Shown in pieces: positions 47,532-59,439 of a DNA stretch of 64,000 bases. Position numbers and translations under genes: made by a program. Source of the stretch: Stomorhina lunata (Eukaryota; Arthropoda; Insecta; Diptera; Rhiniidae); NCBI GenBank assembly GCA_933228675.1, contig OW121744.1, forward strand, positions 61,235,928 through 61,299,927. The letters are read 5' to 3'. Under the pieces are notes generated by a model. The model ran no database searches and was not told the origin of the DNA. It saw nothing but the letters and a program-made list of their open reading frames with translations. Positions within the stretch are counted from its first letter, which is position 1; each line of letters begins with the position of its first letter.

Positions 47532-48447
47532 ATGGCCGATTTTGAAGCAGGTAACGAGGCTAAGAGCCTTGAAAGTGATGAAGACGTTTTTCACGAAACC
47601 GATTTTGATGATTCTGATTATATTCCATCAGAAGGTTCGCATCTGGATACAACATCGGAGAGTGTTAGAGATATGGCTTCTATATTAGAATCTAATCTTA
47701 GCGAGTCAGACTTGCCACAATCTAGCAAAAAACAACGTATCGATATACCTACAACATCAAAGGCCTTGAATAAATTACAAAAGTTTAGAAAAAGAATACT
47801 ATACATCTCGGAATAAAAAAGTACCCAAAAAGACATTTGATCCAATAGGACAGTGCAAAAAAATGTGTCACAACAAAATGAATGCTCAACAGCAAGAAGA
47901 GATATTTAAAGAATACTGGAATCTGGGTGATTATAATAAGCGTCGTCATTACATTTCGAACATGATTGAGATCCAAACGAAGAAAACCGAGACTATAGTG
48001 AAAGCATTGAATCCCCGAAATCGGCAATATGTTTAATTGTACCATTTTGAGATGTGAGGACAGAAAAATCGCGTGTGCAAAAGATGCTTCTTAAAAATAT
48101 TTAGAGAAACGGGTTCGAGCATCAAAACCATAAATAGGTATAAAATAAATCAATTATTTGGTGCGCTCATACCGGATGACCAACGTGGCCGACACGAGCC
48201 ATATCACAAGCTGCCGATGCAAAAGTATAATGAAGTAATTGAACATATAAATAGTATTCCCAAGTACAAAAGCCACTTTAGTCGCCGTCACACGACTCAA
48301 TTATATTTTCAACAAAAAAACGTGTTTTATTGGATATGCTGCCACTGATTAGTACTCATCTACATAGTTTTTATGAAAACATAAAGGCCGAAGGAGAACG
48401 TTCTTTTGAAATTAATTCGGATCTTGAAGAAGAAGAAACTCAACAAT
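47532..48447 (+). pseudogene. Decayed gene of unknown function, insect multi-copy type
   Basis: Three frames must be combined. The first is an acidic N-terminus (47532-47816, with DDSDYIPSEGSHLDTTSE). The second is FDPIGQCKKMCHNKMNAQQQ, then EIFKEYWNLGDYNKRRHYIS, to a stop near 48,036. The third is 48073-48348 with VCKRCFLKIFRETGSSI, DQRGRHEPYHK and SHFSRRHTTQLYF. The CxxxC and CKRCF cysteines suggest a zinc-binding region. It resembles uncharacterised proteins present in many copies in insect genomes, probably transposon-derived, but I cannot name the family. A C-terminal tail (INSDLEEEETQQ) ends near 48,447. It is not functional here. Confidence 0.5.
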
Positions 48448-48556
48448 AAACTAAGTGTAAAAAACACAAAATATGGATTTTTACTGTTTCCTTGAATTAT
48501 TTTATTCTTTTATTTGAAAGTGAATTTTAATGTTTTAATTAAATTTCATTATTTAT

Positions 48557-49063
48557 GATACCTCCCATAGGTCCCACTTCCCGGAATTGCTATATTGGCC
48601 ACAAATATCAATATTTTTCATGAAATTTAAAACAGATACTGCTTATGTAAACTTAAATCACTGTACCAAATTTCGTTGAAATCGGTCCACATTTGACCAT
48701 AGCTCCCATACAAACTCTTCTTCAAAAACGCACTAAATGAGACAAAAAATCACTAAAACGCTCGTAAATCTAAAGATAATGAAAATTTTGAGTTTATTTT
48801 TTGCATACATAATTTTTGTAACAACTGTAATCAATTTGCCAAATTTCGAGATAATCGGTCCACATTTGACCCTAGCTCTCATATAAGTCCAAATGACGGA
48901 AACAGGTTGAATATATACGTTTTAAGAAAATGTTTGTATGATGGCAAAATTTAGCAAATATTTGTCTTTATACAGGAAAAATAACACCTTTGACCTTAGT
49001 GGTGAAGGGTATCGTATGGTCGGCTTGACCGACTAAATATAGCGCTTTCTTACTTGTTTTTTC
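48557..49063 (-). repeat. Repeat family A, copy A3 (minus strand, 3'-truncated)
   Basis: It ends, inverted, with the head (CGACTAAATATAGCGCTTTC, then TTACTTGTT) and contains AGGAAAAATAACACCTTTGA and the uninterrupted site TTTGTCTTTATACAGG. That site serves as the empty-site reference for the DD41D insertion in A1. Confidence 0.7.
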
Positions 49064-50129
49064 CTATTAAAATCCATTTGACAAAACATCTTAATTTTAA
49101 TTTTTGTCGTTTTAAAGAAAACGATTGCTTTTAGAAGGGAAAAAAAGGTCGCATATTGTTTATTGAGTATTTGTGTATAATATCCATGTTCGAAATATCT
49201 TTAATTTTCTTAGCAATAATTTCTATTAGTCTTTTTAACTGTTTTTTTCGCTCTACTGAAAAGTTGTAGATTTAGAAAGAAGACGTTTTGTCAAAAGTCC
49301 ACAGATTTGAGCAAAAGTCGAGTTTCTTAAAAATACGGGACCTAATACAAAAACATGGTTAACACTATTTTTCTCCGATATATTAGAAACATCTAGACTA
49401 CCAACTTCTTTTAAAAAATCAAAGATTATCGCCTTGCTAAAGCCACATAAACCAGAAGATCAGCCAGAGAGTTATTGACCGATCTCCCTGTTATCTGTGA
49501 GCTTTAAGTTGCTCGAACGTCTTATTCTTAGTCGAATTGGTCCAGATATCGATAAGGTAATCCCACAAGAACAGGCTGGCTTTAGAAAGCATCGTAGCTG
49601 CACAGATCAAGTATTATGTCTCACAAACTTTATTGATTCTGGCTTTCAAAAACAGATTAAGACAGCAGCTGTCTTTGTCAATCCTACTGCAGCATATGAC
49701 ACCGTTTGGAAAAAGGGTGTAGGTACTCTACAAATTATTAAAAATTATCGCGTGTATAAAAATATGCAACCTTGTCAGCTCTATGCTCAGTGATCGTCTC
49801 TTTAATGTTTACCTCAATGAAAATATTAGTAAAACACGAAAATTAAATAACAGGCTAGCCCAAGGCTCAGTCTTAGCTCCTACATTATTCAATCTGTGTA
49901 CTTTTGATCTGCCTTCTTCCACAAATTTGCAAATTTGCTTATGCTGATGACATGGACTTGGCATTCCAACACAAAAACATTCTTGAGCTAGAGCAAACGT
50001 TAACATCTGACCTTACCAGAATGTGTGAGTACTTTAAAAATTGGCGTCTAGTTCCTAGCCCTGCAAAAACCGAAGTTACCTGCTTTCACCAAAATAACCA
50101 AGAAGCTGATCGAGAACTTAATGTTTATA

Positions 50130-51432
50130 AAGGGTGGTTAAATTGTAAGGGCCGATGTTGAATGTGAACCACAAATAAACGCCAAGTTTTTTTTCGAATT
50201 TTATTTGACATTTCTCTATTTCAGACTTACTCAATTTGAACCATGGAGAGATACACAATCCAACAACGTGTTAAAGTTATCCAGACTTATTATGAAAATG
50301 GGCGTTCAAATAAAAATGCATATCGTTCATTTCGTGATTTTTTGGTCAATTTGATCGTTCAGATGTGCGTACAATTGCTAAAATCGTGGAAAAAATCGAG
50401 CAAACTGGTTCTGTAGAAGATGTGAGAACACCAGTGCATGCTCGTATAGCTCGTACTGCAGAAAATATTGCTACTGTACGCGATAGTGTGGCTGAAGAGC
50501 CGTCCATCTCAATTCGTCGTCGTGCCCAACAATTGCACCTCTCACGCTCGTCGTTGATGAACATTATGCATAAAGACTTGCATTTACACGCTTACAAGGT
50601 GCAATTGGCTCAAGAACAAAAGCCTCTTGACCATTCCAAACGTCGTGAATGGGCAGAATGGTGGCAAGAAATGGCAACAGTGGATGATCAATTTTCGAAG
50701 AAAATCATCTTCAGTGATGAGGCACATTTTCACCTCTGTGGATTCGTCAATAAACAGAATTGCCGCATTTGGGCGAATGAGAATCCAAGAGTGATTGTCG
50801 AAAAACCAATGAACCCACAAAGAGTGACTGTTTGGTGCGGTTTATGGGCTGGCGGCATCATCGGGCCGTATTTTTTTCAAAATGAGGCCGGTCAGGCAGT
50901 TGCTGTGAATGGTGTTCGCTATCGTGAGATGATAACGAACTTTTTATGGCCCAAATTGGAAGATATGGATGAGGACGATGTGTGGTTTCAGCAGGACGGT
51001 ACTACTTGCTACACAGCTAACGAAACAATGGCTCTTTTGCGCAACAAATTCAATGGCCATGTTATCTCACGTAATGGCGAAGTCAATTGGCCCCCAAGAT
51101 CATGTGATTTGACACCGTTGGACTTTTTTCTTTGGGGTTATTTAAAAGAAAAGGTGTACGTTGATAAGCCAACAACAATTCAAGAGCTAAAGGATGAGAT
51201 AATTCGGCACATTAACGGCATAGAGCCTCCATTATGCCTAAGGGTCATTGAAAATTTGGACCATCGGATGGAGGTGTGCCGCCGTGGTCGCGGCGCCCAT
51301 TTGGCCGATATTTTATTCCATACATAATTGAGTAATACCAGTATATCATAATAAAATAAAACTACAATAATTTCCTAAATACTTTGTGTTTTATTCAAAA
51401 TCAACATCGGCCCTTGAAATTTAACCACCCGA
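50130..51432 (+). mobile_element. DD41D (rosa-type) mariner-like transposon, copy 2, nearly intact
   Basis: 1,303 bp, close to copy 1 (1,297 bp). The terminal inverted repeats are GGGTGGTTAAATTGTAAGGG at the left and its counterpart (CCCTTGAAATTTAACCACCC) at the right, extending through CCGATGTTGA. TA flanks both sides (50128-50129, 51433-51434). It sits within the C-terminal coding part of a jockey element, which resumes in order on the far side. The ends differ in sequence from copy 1, so they are separate lineages of the family. Confidence 0.88.
50243..51327 (+). pseudogene. DD41D transposase with a single 1-nt frameshift
   Basis: The start is MERYTIQQRVKVIQTYYENG at 50243. A frameshift at the T run (about 50,337-50,342) breaks the frame; from 50365 the sequence is open for 320 codons to 51327. 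A helix-turn-helix region is followed by FSDEAHFHLCGF (first Asp), VTVWCGLWAGG, FQQDGTTCYTA (second Asp) and DLTPLDFFLWGYLKE (third Asp). Exactly 41 residues lie between the last two Asp. Apart from the one-base loss it looks complete (about 360 residues). It is expected to bind the terminal repeats and cut and paste the element. Confidence 0.87.
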
Positions 51433-52340
51433 TATAAATAATTCCCGTATATTGCGCAACCATACTCCAAAATACTTAGGAATCACACTAGCCAGAACTC
51501 TTACTTTTAATGCTCACCTGACTAAAAGCTCATTGAAACTAAAGACCAGAAACAATATCATACAGAAATTAGCTGGTACTTCATGGGGTGCAGACCCAAA
51601 CTGCTTGCGCATATCAGCCTTATCACTAGTTTATTTCGCAGCAGAGTATGCTTGCCCAGTGTGGCTAAATAGTTCCCACACGCAGAAAATCGACACCCAG
51701 TTGAATACGACGATGATTTCCGGAACGCTTCGCCCAACCCCAACGGCGTGGCTACCAAAGCTTTGCAATATTGCTCCTCTACATTTAAGAAGAAAGCAGG
51801 TTTCACTACGAGAATATATAAAAATCCAAAATAATGTCATGCTCCCCCTTAGATCTGACCTCAGCAATCCACCGAGACGACGGCTTCAATCAAGACGTGC
51901 ACCTTTAGAGCTAGCCAAAAAATTACTTGAGGAAGATTTTACTGTTGACGCTGCGTAAAAATTTCACTGGGAAAACTCGGGTCGATATAGCCCTCTATTT
52001 GAAGAAAAAATCCCCTAGGCAAATCTGGTGTTGCCGAGAAAAGCTTGGTGCAACCTTAATAGATTGCGGACTGGTATTGGCAGAACGCAAGATATCCTCT
52101 TTAACTGGGGGCTTGTGGACGACCCTTAATGTCCCTGTGGTGCTAATCGTCAAACGGTACAACACATTCTCACTGAGTGTAATATTTATTCATATGACGG
52201 TCCTTTGAGTAACATAAACTACTTGACTCCAGATGCAATACGAGTAGCACTTAATTTATGTATTTTATCATCTCCTTATTATGTGCCTTTTTTATTATCA
52301 ACACTATCAATATTATTCTTATTCATATTGTAATCCATAC

Positions 52341-53334
52341 GCTAAATAAAATAAATATAGGTATAATATACGACAGGTGTAAATGAGGAAAACTTGAGCG
52401 TAAATTTTTCAAAATACCGGTTTTTCGCAAAGCACACTCACAAATATGAATTAAAATTTCCAAACTACCGCGTAAACCGCCATTTAGCACCTAAAAGCAA
52501 AAGCGCACCAAAAAATCATTGTTTGCTAAAATTTTATGAAGATTTTGAAAATCATGGAAAAAAGTGCATATGGCTTAAATGGTTTTAGATTTCAAACTGA
52601 GACAAAATCACATAAGGCATGAAAGCGATGTCATTTATAACCGATTTGCATCCGAAGTTTGTCAAAATTCTCTTTATTAGCTGAGAACGCGAAATGTTAT
52701 AATTAAAATATTTCAATGAAGCACATCGCGAATTTAGCTCAAAATTGATCAGGAATGGTCATAAAATTGATCAGGAATGGTCATAAAAAAGCGCACCAAA
52801 ATATTATATGGATTAACGATTTGACGGGCCAAATAAGAATTTTATATTTTAAAAAGATATGCACCTATTAAAAATTATATTTTAATACAAAATTCTTTAA
52901 AATTAAATTTGTCCATAAGTCAAGGCAGCAGAATTTCACTAAGACTCACATTTTGTCAAATTTCGCGAAAATCGCGGTTAAAAAAATTAAAAAGATTGTT
53001 TTTCACTTGCATAATTGCATTATTTCTTCGTGTTAAGACATATATAAGTTACCATTACACCATGAAACGACAGAACACCTGAAAATATATAAATTGTTTC
53101 AAAATCAACATAAAATTAATAAAAATTAAATAGTTTTTAATTTTTTTTTTAGAAATTTTTGTTTTAACCGTCTTAACTTCTGCGCGCATCGCGTAGAATC
53201 ATTAACGCGAACGGATTTTATATTCACTAAGTTCCCTTAATAGAACCCAAAAAAAAAAATTAAGGGTGCGATCAAAAAATTTTTTGAATATTTTTAATTC
53301 CGAAAATTAAAACTATTTAATTTTTGTCCATATG
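52341..53334. other. Unannotated AT-rich stretch
   Basis: No gene recognised. TTGATCAGGAATGGTCATAA is locally duplicated in tandem at 52,746-52,786. Confidence 0.4.
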
Positions 53335-54260
53335 TTGTATCTATATAAAACTCTAACGTGACTGACTCATCATCGCCCAGCCCAAACAGCTAAAGCTAGG
53401 GAGCTGAAATGTTGGCAACGGCTACCCTTTTCTAAGTATAGATCCACTAAGAAGGGATTTTTGAAAACTCAGCCTCTAAGGGGGTAAAAAAGGGAAAAAG
53501 TAGTAATGCTCTATATCCGGAAGTAAATGTCATAGGACAAAATTTGCGTTGGGGTCAGCTACAGAAATAAGCAGACACGTGTTTGGTACTTTTTGGCATA
53601 TGGGACAATGGGTAAAAATAAAATGTTGGTACTTTTTTTAACCCATGTGTATCTTTTGAACCAATCAACATAGTAACAAAATTTAAAACGGGGACGGTTA
53701 ACAAGAAAAAATATTAGACACGTGTTTGCTTCTTTCTTGATTTAGGGGGCAAAAATTGAACCAATAAAGCTAGGACTAAAATTTATAGGGAAGTCGATTG
53801 CCAAGTACAAAATATCAAATACCTGTTTGGCTTTTTTTTTTCAATTTAGAGGGTAAAAAGGGAAAATCGGTAACATTATATTTCTTAAACCAAAAGCGTT
53901 TAAATTGGCATGAGATTTGCACTAAAAAGTAAGGATCACGTGTTCGGCACTTTTTTGAAATTCGGCCGCCTAGAAGATTAAACAGGGTAGAAAAGGGAGA
54001 AATCAGTAACATAATTTCTGCTAAACCAACATCGATAGAAACAAAATTGAAATTGGATTTGGATCGGCTAAAAAAATTGGTTGGTTGTTGGTTATTTTTC
54101 GGAAATGAGACTAATACTGGCGAAAAAGGGTAAAAACTTTATTTAACCCATACGTATGAAATGATAACTACTAAAAAACATTAAACACATATTTGGTACT
54201 TTTACGATAAATGGGGTACAAAAGGGTAAAAACGGGAAAACTTAGCTATAAATATAAGCG
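53335..54260 (+). repeat. Repeat with GGGTAAAAAGGG segments, related to element C
   Basis: It begins near CTATATAAAACTCTAACGTG and ACTGACTCATCATCGCCCAG. It then has at least six degenerate segments of about 100-150 bases, each ending in 'GTTTGGTACTTTTT'- and 'GGGTAAAAA'-like words. Elements C1 and C2 have the same segment type. Non-coding. Confidence 0.5.
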
Positions 54261-54981
54261 GCCATACCTTTGCAACTATAGAGCATCTATAGAGTTCATT
54301 TATAAACACAACCAGCTCTGAATTTTTTTGAATTCGGTTAAGCGGTTAAGTTTTTACATGTAGAAGAGATATAACATCGAATAAAACATTGCTCCATCAC
54401 TTTCAGGAACTCAAAAGACAATCAGCTGAGTCGAATACATGTCGTCGTCAATAGATGATTCATGATACGGGCATTAAATTGCTTTGACAACCATCGTATT
54501 CTCCAAATCTTTACATCAACGACTTTTTAGAGCTAATAATGTCGCGATTACCTTGAAGATCGGCAAGATCGCGATCTTGCTTAAAATTTGTTTTTGAACA
54601 ACTATAGTGTACATTTCATCCAAATCGGAAGACATCGATTTCAAAAGTCCGGTCAATTGACGTGAAATCCGCCATAAGTTTATAGATCTTGATAGATCAC
54701 TCTCAAAGTTTTTGTGTAAAAAAAAAAAACTTGAAAAAGGGTTAGTGTTGGCCGGAAAACAAAAAATTCAATTATTTTTCAAAAATTATTAGGACATGAA
54801 ATTTTTCTTTAAAACCCCTTTTTGCAAGTATATCGTGACATTCATTTCAAAATGCGTAAATATTTCGAAATTGGTACAATTTGAAAATCGATCAGAATCA
54901 GAATTTACCATTATAATACTTGTGGAATCAAGTTCTTAAGCAAAAGTGTTTAAATCATATAACTCGAGTTTTTAAAAGGAA
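54261..54981. other. Unannotated AT-rich stretch
   Basis: No gene or clear repeat is recognised between the GGGTAAAAA repeat and the MITE. Confidence 0.35.
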
Positions 54982-55247
54982 CAAGGCCAATGCACGAGAC
55001 ATGCGGCTGCGGGCGGTCGTAGTATTGCCAGTACATAAAATGTGCGTTTGTTTACAAAAATATTCATATAAAAATATATATGAGTAGGTTATAATTAAAT
55101 CTGGCAGCACTGAAAAAATCTCCCGGGCAGGAAAAGTAGAACAAAGTTCTACTTTTTTCCATTGCCGCTTCAAATTTGACAAATCAAAAAACAGCTGATT
55201 GCCGCCCGCAGCCGCTTGCCGCGTGCATTGGCTTTCTACCTTAACAC
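54982..55247 (+). mobile_element. ~266-bp MITE, copy 2 (downstream of ACS-3)
   Basis: Same family and orientation as 41105-41372. GCGGCTGCGGGCGGTCGTAG at the left and GCCGCCCGCAGCCGCTTGCC at the right are mirrored. It is close in sequence to copy 1 but sits at a non-homologous position relative to the ACS genes. Confidence 0.8.
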
Positions 55248-55817
55248 TGCAATGTTCGTTCCCAATCTGGCGATATTTTAACCAACGAGTATTTACCGAT
55301 TCGGTCGTTCGATGGTTTGCAACTAAAGGTTTGAGGGTTTTGAATATATTTAATTTGAATATGCTTTCAAGTCTAGAATTATCACGAAATAAACTTAAAG
55401 TTAGCATAACCATTTGAAGCTGATTTATGGTGGGTCTTAGATGCAAAATATTTTTTTGGGTGCAATTTTTACTAAATTTCGTTAAAATAAAATGAAAAAG
55501 TAACTTTACTTTGTTAAAAAAGATCATTTCAATTAACTTCTCAAATTTTGTTGCTATTTTAAAGATTTTTATTGCTATTTTAAATTTCTTGTTTTAACGT
55601 ATACATTAGGGCTATAACTTTTATTGCACAAAATTTCTTTATCTCACCATGCGATGGTCAATTTAGTACCTGCTGATAGTTAAAATATTTTTTAGACCAT
55701 TTTGAAAATCGATCATAATTTTATACAAGCACAAATTGCAAAAAGTTATAACCCTAATATATATTAGATATATTTTATTACATTGAGTATTTACTTTTAT
55801 TCCAAAACTGAATCGAC

Positions 55818-58800
55818 TTATTTACTTCTCATTTGCTCTACAATATCCAAAACCTTGCTTCTTTGCACTTTTCCAGAACCGGTTTTAGGTATAGCCTCCA
55901 AAAAATAAACTCCTCCCGACAAATGATACATATGGCCCACCTTCGATTCAACAAATCCAATAATATCTTCAGCGGTTAATTTACGACCGAGGTCGTCTGC
56001 TTTCCGTATAACAGCACAGCCAATTAAATGGGCAGCTACCAAATCGGGTATGCCAAAAACACAAGCCTCACAAACACCTGGTATTTGTAATACAACATCT
56101 TCGATAATTGGCGGATAGATTTGAAAGTTCGAAGATATGAAAACATCATTATCCCGGGCGCAGACATGTAAAAATCCATCATCATCAAAAAAGCCTATAT
56201 CGCCTGTATGTAGCCAATCGTCAATATAAGCTTTTTTAGTAGCCTCCTCATTGCGGTAATAACCAAACCATTTATAGGGTGTCCAGATAATAATTTCACC
56301 ATGTTCATTGGGACCAAGAAAATCGCCATTTTTATTGATAATACGCACCTTCTTATTGGCAGTTAGTTTGCCCTCGGTACCCTCTTTCTGATCAAATATA
56401 TAACCGCCATTAAACGACAATAAAGCTGCGAGTTCCGACATACCATAGGCCACACCAAAACCAGGACGTTTATGGTTGATTTGCAATATTTTTGTCATTT
56501 GCTGCTGCACTACTAGAGGTACTTTGGAGCCACCCACCATTATAGAGTCCAGACTGGTAAGACATTTTTGAATTTTCGGTACCGCTTCATACAAAATTAA
56601 TTCAGCCATTTGACTGCTACCTGTTAGCATGTGTGTGATCTTGTGTCGTTCCACCAGCTCTAGAAAATAATCGGTTGTAAATGGTTTATTAACAACAATT
56701 CGCTTACAGCAGTTCATTAGCGAAGCAGTCAATGTCCAAAGTCCCGAAGCCCAGTACATGGTGCTGAAGGTGGATACTATTGAAGTGGTTTTTAGGTTAA
56801 GACTTAAAGTTGGGAAGCAATACAAATAAAGTAATTATAATTTAGAAGTTGTATAATTTGATCATTACATACTAATTCTTTTGATTAAGTAAGGCTCGAT
56901 GAGAACATTGCACTCCTTTGGGAGTGCCAGTGGTTCCAGATGAACATAAAATAATGGCTGTATCATCGCCTTTTAAATTGAGACAGGGATATCTGAAAAA
57001 AGGTGTTATAGAAAAATATTTATGTTAGAAAATTAAGTAGTTATTTTTATATCAAAAACGTTTAATAAAACTATCAAAGGCTTATTGTAGGAATTTTGTA
57101 AGGAAATTTTAATAATGAGCTTTTCATAACTTTTTTTTTTCATTAATGAATTAGGAGGTAATTCAATATTTTTTTATTTAAAATAAATACTCCTTATGTA
57201 AATTTAAATCACTGTACCAAATTTCGTTGAAATCGGTCCACATTTGACCATAGCACCCATACAAAATCTTCTGTCAAAACGCACTAAATAAGACAAAAAT
57301 CAGTAAAACGCTCGTAAATCTGAAGATAATGAGAATTTTAAGTTAATTTTTTGCATACATAATTTTTGTAACAAATTTCGAGATAATCGGTTCACATTTT
57401 ACTCTGTAAGTCCAAATGACCATATAAGTCCATATGATGGAAATCGCTTAAATATATAAGTTTTGAGAAAATGTTTGTATGATAGCATCATTTAGCAAAT
57501 ATTTGTCTTTATACAGGAAAAAGAACACCTTCGACCTTAGTGGTGAAGGGTATCGTATGGTCGGGCTTGACCGACTATAGCACTTTCTTACTTGTTTTTT
57601 TTTTTTTTGACTTAGAAAAAGTTCTGGGAATTCAAAATTTTGTTTTCCTTATAAATAAAATAAATTTCGTAAAAATCGGGAAATAATTAGATCTGATGTT
57701 ACCACAATTGTAGGCCTAAGTCGGCAAAAAGTTGAAATTTTTTTGAAAGTCGAATACCTCACAAACTATAGAAGATAAACCATACGTGTAGCAATGTTTT
57801 TTCCAGATCTCAGCTATAAAAATCTTTTATATCGGATCAAAGATATGACTTCTGGATCGTTTTTAATTTTCGAAAAACCCGAGGTGCCCTACTTTAGGGC
57901 ACATATAAACGCACAAACAAACATACATTTCATGAGCACATGTGTGTGCCTTAGCTTTCTCTCATTGGATAATCGTCTCCTTTAGTTGATTCCGAATTAG
58001 AGTAAAGGTGGAGTTTTCAAAACGACCATACGACAAATTAATTTATGGAAATGAAACATCTTAATATTATAGATAATATTATAGTTTTTGGTTGTACAAG
58101 AGAATGTTAGCCCACTAATTCATAAACGAAAAATATAGCTACGACAAGCTTATAATTCAAATTTTCCATACAAAATTCCTACAACAAAACTTTAATAATT
58201 TTATAATTCGTTTATGAATTAGAGTGTAAGAATTTAATTTTTAAACGACATTCAGTTTTTAAATAAAATATTTAAAATTTGACTTTATTTTGTAGTATCT
58301 CAAAACAATACTTACTCAAATGGTTCATTGATACTTCTGCTAACCGATTTGATCAAATCCAATATAGTCGGCACTCCCTTTAGTTCACCATTTAAAACAT
58401 AAATGGGGGAATTTAATTTCAAATCCTGGCAAACTTTAAAAATTATCTCATAATTATCTGCATCACAGAAGAGTATCTTCGGAATAGTTACCTTGTAAAT
58501 TAATTGGACATTATCTTAAAATATAAAAAAAAAACATTTGATATATAATACCAAAAGAACAATAGAAATATCAATAGAATACCCTTATCGAAACCGGGAT
58601 ATAAAGCATTTACAGGAGTGCCACACAAAAATGAAGCCAGCATTACAGTCGCCGTGTGAGTAGCATTCTCGGCATATAGACCTACTACATCACCTGGTTT
58701 GAGATCCAATTTCATAAAACTCTTACTCATTGCAGTTGCATGATCTAGCAACTCTTGAGCTGTCATTTCCTCATTTGTCGTATCATTAATTTGTATAATT

Positions 58801-58934
58801 TTTTCGGGATTTTTCGATAATTCCAAATAGGCCACTTCACCTAAGGTTATATTTTCACTATACAAATCTTTTCTCTCAGGTCCCGACCATATTTTCTGTT
58901 GCGGATCGTAATAGGTAGCCGTTAAGGGAAACAT
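55818..58934 (-). CDS. Acyl-CoA synthetase / luciferase-like enzyme (ACS-3, 551 aa)
   Basis: Minus-strand exons are 58934-58583, 58514-58316, 56992-56873 and 56802-55818. The lengths (352, 199, 120, 985) are identical to ACS-2 and the 551 codons are open. Motifs are CSSGTTGTPKG, YGMSEL, HTGDIGFFDDDGFL, CARDND and PKTGSGK. Differences from ACS-2 are scattered. The A8 loop reads DVFISSNFQIYP, losing the Lys that ACS-1 and ACS-2 retain and, like ACS-2, lacking the usual Gly. The predicted reaction is ATP-dependent acyl-CoA formation; substrate and compartment are unknown (C-terminus QMRSK, no PTS1). Intron 2 is 1.3 kb and carries repeat A4 in place of ACS-2's transposons. The 5' and 3' flanks are shared with ACS-2, showing a segmental tandem duplication. 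Confidence 0.9.
57175..57600 (-). repeat. Repeat family A, copy A4, in ACS-3 intron 2
   Basis: Inverted: it ends GTCGGGCTTGACCGACTATA, then GCACTTTCTTACTTGTT, the family A head. It is 3'-truncated at nearly the same place as A3 (ACTCCTTATGTAAATTTAAA versus the A3 equivalent). Confidence 0.65.
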
Positions 58935-59039
58935 GTCTGTTTTGTTTTAAATTTTATAATTGACTAAAGATGATTCTAATAGCATACAATTATTTGCAGT
59001 ATTAGAATTAATTATTCAAAACTTGCAGTCACTTACATT

Positions 59040-59160
59040 CTTGAAAGCGTTTTCCCCGTAATTCATGTAATTAACAACATAACCAGCAGTACCAGATTGG
59101 AATAACGTCCCCAATTCCGCTAAAATGACTAGCGTTTTTAACACCTGCTAGTCATTAGAA
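59040..59160 (-). promoter_or_regulatory. Conserved upstream segment of ACS-3
   Basis: Counterpart of 45955-46114, ending with the same donor-like AATGTAAGT and preceded by TATCGATGTATAA (about 59,198). It is likely 5' leader or promoter sequence carried along in the duplication. Confidence 0.35.
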
Positions 59161-59439
59161 GTGATCGATTGTTATTTTTCGAGACTAAAATGGGATGGCT
59201 TATCGATGTATAAGAAGTGGCTATCAACCATTTCCAATCACTGTTGCTGGTGACGGTTGTTCAATTTGGAACTACTGGTTCATATCTAACTAATAAATTT
59301 GTAGTTGTAATTTAAACTTGCATTTTTAATAAACGTGATAGCTTGTTGATTATAGTGCGATTACTTTTGAATTCAGTATCAGTTGGTAAATATTTGTTAT
59401 GCATTTATAGAAATTTTGCAAGGCAAAAAAATGTTTTAC

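Larger units (their letters stand above)
49330..52340 (+). pseudogene. Jockey-clade retrotransposon, 5'-truncated, split by a DD41D transposon
   Basis: Before the insertion, frame-corrected reverse transcriptase is visible. It reads IIALLKPHKPEDQPESY, LLERLILSRIGPDIDKVIPQ, EQAGFRKHRSCTDQVL, VNPTAAYDTVWKKG (degenerate first catalytic block) and KFAYADDMDLAFQ, the catalytic box. After the insertion at 50130-51432 it continues with the C-terminal region: PKYLGITLARTLTFNAHL, then SLVYFAAEYACPVWLNS (51452-51958). The rest decays toward about 52,340, with an AT-rich 3' end (AAATAAAATAAATA). The endonuclease is missing. Multiple frameshifts are present. Confidence 0.82.

Noticed and set aside
54955..55527. 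190-codon frame on the minus strand
   Set aside because: It runs through the MITE at 54982-55247 and its flanks; no family resemblance and no counterpart at the other MITE copy.
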